Shown: positions 14,511-16,455 of the stretch, piece after piece
How positions within the stretch are numbered: position 1 is the stretch's first letter
How the letters are laid out: each line of letters begins with the position of its first letter
Origin: Paracoccaceae bacterium
GTDB taxonomy: Bacteria; Pseudomonadota; Alphaproteobacteria; Rhodobacterales; Rhodobacteraceae
NCBI GenBank assembly: GCA_007128865.1
Contig: SKWP01000373.1
Coordinates: 1 to 16,455, forward strand
DNA length: 16,455 bases
Direction: 5' to 3'
Made by a program: the position numbers and the translations under genes
The notes under the pieces: generated by a model
Database searches by the model: none
What the model saw: the letters and a program-made list of their open reading frames with translations, nothing else
What the model was told of the DNA's origin: nothing

Positions 14511-15401
14511 ATGACAGAGGAATTCGACACCCGCAAGGCCCGCGCGGCCGGATGGTTCCGCACGCTGCGGGACGAGATCGTCACCGCCTTCGAGGCACTG
14601 GAGAATTCCCATACCAGCGGGCCGGACAGCGAACGCCCCGCCGGCCGGTTCGAGATGCGCGAAACCCGCCGCAGCGCCGATGATGGCGGCGATGCCGGCG
14701 GCGGGTTGATGAGCGTCATGCGCGGCGGCCGGGTGTTCGAGAAGGTGGGCGTCAATGTCTCGGCCGTTCATGGCCGGCTGGGTGAGCGGGCGCAGGCCGC
14801 AATGGCCGCGCGCGGCGTACCCGGCATGGCCGAAGACCCGCGCTTCTGGGCTTCGGGGATCAGTCTGGTCGCCCATATGCGCAATCCGCATGTCCCGGCC
14901 GTGCACATGAACACCCGCATGTTCTGGACCCCGCATGCATGGTGGTTCGGCGGCGGATCGGATCTCAACCCCTGCATCGAATACGCCGAGGACACGGCGC
15001 ATTTCCACGCGGTCCAGAAATCCCGATGCGACCGCCACGACCCGGAATACTATCCGCGCTTCAAGGCATGGGCGGACACCTATTTCTTCATCCCGCACCG
15101 CAAGCGGGCCCGCGGGGTCGGCGGGGTTTTCTTTGACGACCACAATACCGGCGACTGGGAGGCCGATTTTGCCTTTACCCAGGATGTCGGGCGCGCGTTT
15201 CTGCCCGCCTTCGTGCCGCTGGTCGAACGGCGCCGGGGACAGGTCTGGGGCGACGCCGACAAGGATATCCAGCTGGTGCATCGCGGCCTTTATGCGGAAT
15301 ACAACCTGGTCTACGACCGCGGCACGCGGTTCGGGCTGGAAACCGGGCATGACCCCGACGCGGTTCTGATGAGCCTGCCGCCGCTGGCGAAATGGGTGTA
15401 G
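14511..15401 (+). CDS. hemF: Oxygen-dependent coproporphyrinogen III oxidase
   Basis: 296 residues, the usual HemF length. The enzyme uses O2 to decarboxylate coproporphyrinogen III twice, giving protoporphyrinogen IX in haem (and, in phototrophs, bacteriochlorophyll) synthesis. Signatures in order: GGGLMSVMRGGRVFEKVGVN (63-82), HVPAVHMNTRMF (127-138, His132 matching the proposed catalytic His106 of E. coli HemF), WWFGGGSDLNP (144-154; DLTP is more common), YFFIPHRKRARGVGGVFFDD (191-210) and VHRGLYAEYNLVYDRGTRFGLETG (256-279) near the C-terminus. The ATG at 14511 has GGAG 8 nt upstream; a TTG at 14505 is too close to that site. It stands alone after a structured 523-bp gap and is convergent with the MFS gene. 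Confidence 0.96.
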   Translation: MTEEFDTRKARAAGWFRTLRDEIVTAFEALENSHTSGPDSERPAGRFEMRETRRSADDGGDAGGGLMSVMRGGRVFEKVGVNVSAVHGRLGERAQAAMAARGVPGMAEDPRFWASGISLVAHMRNPHVPAVHMNTRMFWTPHAWWFGGGSDLNPCIEYAEDTAHFHAVQKSRCDRHDPEYYPRFKAWADTYFFIPHRKRARGVGGVFFDDHNTGDWEADFAFTQDVGRAFLPAFVPLVERRRGQVWGDADKDIQLVHRGLYAEYNLVYDRGTRFGLETGHDPDAVLMSLPPLAKWV

Positions 15402-15412
15402 CCCGCCGGTGC

Positions 15413-15431
15413 GGGGCGCTCTCAGCGCCTT
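15413..15431. terminator. Hairpin between convergent hemF and MFS gene
   Basis: GGCGCT-CTC-AGCGCC (15415-15429) is a perfect 6-bp stem extendable by two G-T pairs. It sits between the hemF stop (15401) and overlaps the MFS stop codon (15422-15424), with a few Ts (TTGAACTT) after it on the plus strand. It is a plausible shared terminator, weak by the T-run criterion. Confidence 0.45.
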
Positions 15432-16455
15432 GAACTTCTGAGGATCATGACCAGCGCCAGCGCCGAAGCGATCGCACAGATCAGGAATGCCTGGCTGTGA
15501 CTGCCGGTCAGCGAAACCGCCGCAGCAATCACCGAAGGCCCCACCACCACACCGCCGAATGCCGCAAACAGGATTGCACCGGTGGTGTCGCCAACGCGCC
15601 CCGGCGGGCTGCGCCGTGCCACTTCGGCCAGAAAGACACCGTTCCAGCCCATCGCGGTCGCCCCGAGCACCACAAGCACGCCAGCGACCAAGGCGCGCGG
15701 GCTGTCGGCATCGAGCATCGGCAGAACCGTGAAGCCCAGGGTCATGACCGCTGCGATCACCAGCAGGGTCTGGCCACCGCTGCGCAACCGGTCTGCCAGA
15801 AAACCCCAGCCGATTCGCCCGATCGCCCCCGAAACATGCATCATCGCAGCCAGCGCCCCGGCCTGTGCAAGCCCGAAGTCCATCTCCAGCACCAGAAGGG
15901 TCACGACAAGGGATGCAAGGCTGAGCTGCACGAATCCCAGAAAGAAGCAGCCAAGCCCGAAGCGGCCCAGAAACGGATCGCGCCACAGCAAGGCCGGCCC
16001 GGTAAGCAACGCAGCCAGGCCCAGGCGCCCGCCGCCTGAACGGCCCGCATCCCAGTCGTGGCGAAGCGGCTGCAGCAGCACCAGCAGGATCGCTGCGGCA
16101 ACGCCGATAACGGCCATGGCGGCCTGCCAGCCGAATTTCAGCGCAAGCGCCGGAAGCAGCAGGCTGACAAGCACGCCGCCCAGCGGCACACCCGTCTGCT
16201 TGATCGAGAAGAGCAGGTTTCTGCGGTGCGGAGGAACCACCCGCAGCAGGATTTCCGATGCCGCCGGATTGGTCAGACCATAGGACAGGCCCATCAGGAC
16301 CGACCCCGCCAGCAGCGCCGGTATCCGGCCACTGGCGATCAGCAAGGTGCCGGCAAGGACAAGGCCAAGGGCGATCTGGCTTGTCCGGCAGGGGCCGAAC
16401 CGGCGGACCGCAACGCCGCCGGCGGCAGATGTCAGCATCGCGCCGACATAGATGA
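15422..16455 (-). CDS. MFS transporter (N-terminus beyond the right edge)
   Basis: A polytopic inner-membrane protein of the major facilitator superfamily. The frame remains open through the right edge (IYVGA precedes the ATG at 16436-16438), so that ATG is internal, and I judge that roughly the first transmembrane helix or two is missing. The visible 344 residues contain about ten hydrophobic segments. The loop after the first visible helix, VAVRRFGPCRTSQIALG, resembles the MFS loop 2-3 signature, and IKQTGVPLGGVLVSLLLP and AGALAAMMHVSGAIGRIGWGFLADRLRSGG are typical of MFS half-repeats. Substrate cannot be read from sequence; drug, sugar-acid and cyanate-type families are all conceivable. 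Its 3' end is 20 bp from the hemF stop, tail to tail. Confidence 0.88.
   Translation of the reverse strand, partial: IYVGAMLTSAAGGVAVRRFGPCRTSQIALGLVLAGTLLIASGRIPALLAGSVLMGLSYGLTNPAASEILLRVVPPHRRNLLFSIKQTGVPLGGVLVSLLLPALALKFGWQAAMAVIGVAAAILLVLLQPLRHDWDAGRSGGGRLGLAALLTGPALLWRDPFLGRFGLGCFFLGFVQLSLASLVVTLLVLEMDFGLAQAGALAAMMHVSGAIGRIGWGFLADRLRSGGQTLLVIAAVMTLGFTVLPMLDADSPRALVAGVLVVLGATAMGWNGVFLAEVARRSPPGRVGDTTGAILFAAFGGVVVGPSVIAAAVSLTGSHSQAFLICAIASALALVMILRSSRR

Noticed and set aside
13073..14755. 560-codon minus-strand open frame across the LysR gene and the gap before hemF
   Set aside because: It overlaps two well-supported genes on the other strand and has an Arg/Pro-rich composition without motifs.
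14373..15986. 537-codon minus-strand open frame over hemF and the MFS gene
   Set aside because: It is antisense to hemF, and in the MFS part it is the wrong frame relative to the clear transmembrane protein.
1..16455. CRISPR arrays, tRNA/rRNA genes, insertion sequences, prophage or defence genes
   Set aside because: I found no regularly spaced repeats, tRNA-like cloverleaf, transposase or integrase motifs, or nuclease/defence signatures on either strand.

Overview
The window looks like a stretch of a GC-rich alphaproteobacterial chromosome, most likely of the Rhodobacterales (inference from overall protein similarity as I recall it, from a PutA without the N-terminal ribbon-helix-helix domain sitting divergent to an Lrp-type PutR, and from the uniformly high GC). 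I see no tRNA, rRNA, insertion sequence, phage gene or CRISPR array. The window reads as ordinary chromosomal metabolism with a few odd spots.

Layout, left to right. (1) The end of an unidentified gene overlaps sdhE, the flavinylation factor for succinate dehydrogenase. (2) After a 572-bp gap with a plausible promoter come two tightly linked plus-strand genes: a choline/ethanolamine-kinase-like phosphotransferase and a two-domain FAD/folate demethylase of the dimethylglycine/sarcosine dehydrogenase family. (3) A minus-strand operon encodes an exported two-domain rhodanese, a YeeE/YedE (TsuA-like) sulfur-species transporter and a 59-residue membrane peptide; the last two genes overlap at ATGA. 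(4) putA (proline to glutamate) is divergent from its likely Lrp/AsnC regulator, and a short palindrome lies between them. (5) A minus-strand pair follows: an exported small protein, and an unusual 386-residue ORF joining a secreted domain in frame to a short-chain dehydrogenase. A LysR-type regulator is divergent to it, and a near-perfect 35-bp T-N11-A dyad overlaps the start of the regulator. (6) After a 523-bp gap rich in inverted repeats comes hemF (oxygen-dependent coproporphyrinogen III oxidase), convergent with an MFS transporter cut off by the right edge.

How they fit together. Sections 2 and 4 both feed one-carbon and amino-acid catabolism: demethylation of N-methyl compounds, and proline oxidation passing electrons to the quinone pool, which SdhE-matured succinate dehydrogenase also serves. 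Section 3 is a self-contained thiosulfate/persulfide handling unit. The parts most worth a second look are the signal-peptide-domain/SDR in-frame joint (with a strong internal ribosome binding site and an SDR lacking YxxxK), the LysR operator, and the structured leader ahead of hemF. None of these is proven to be a new system. They are the places where the sequence shows something that standard gene calls would pass over.
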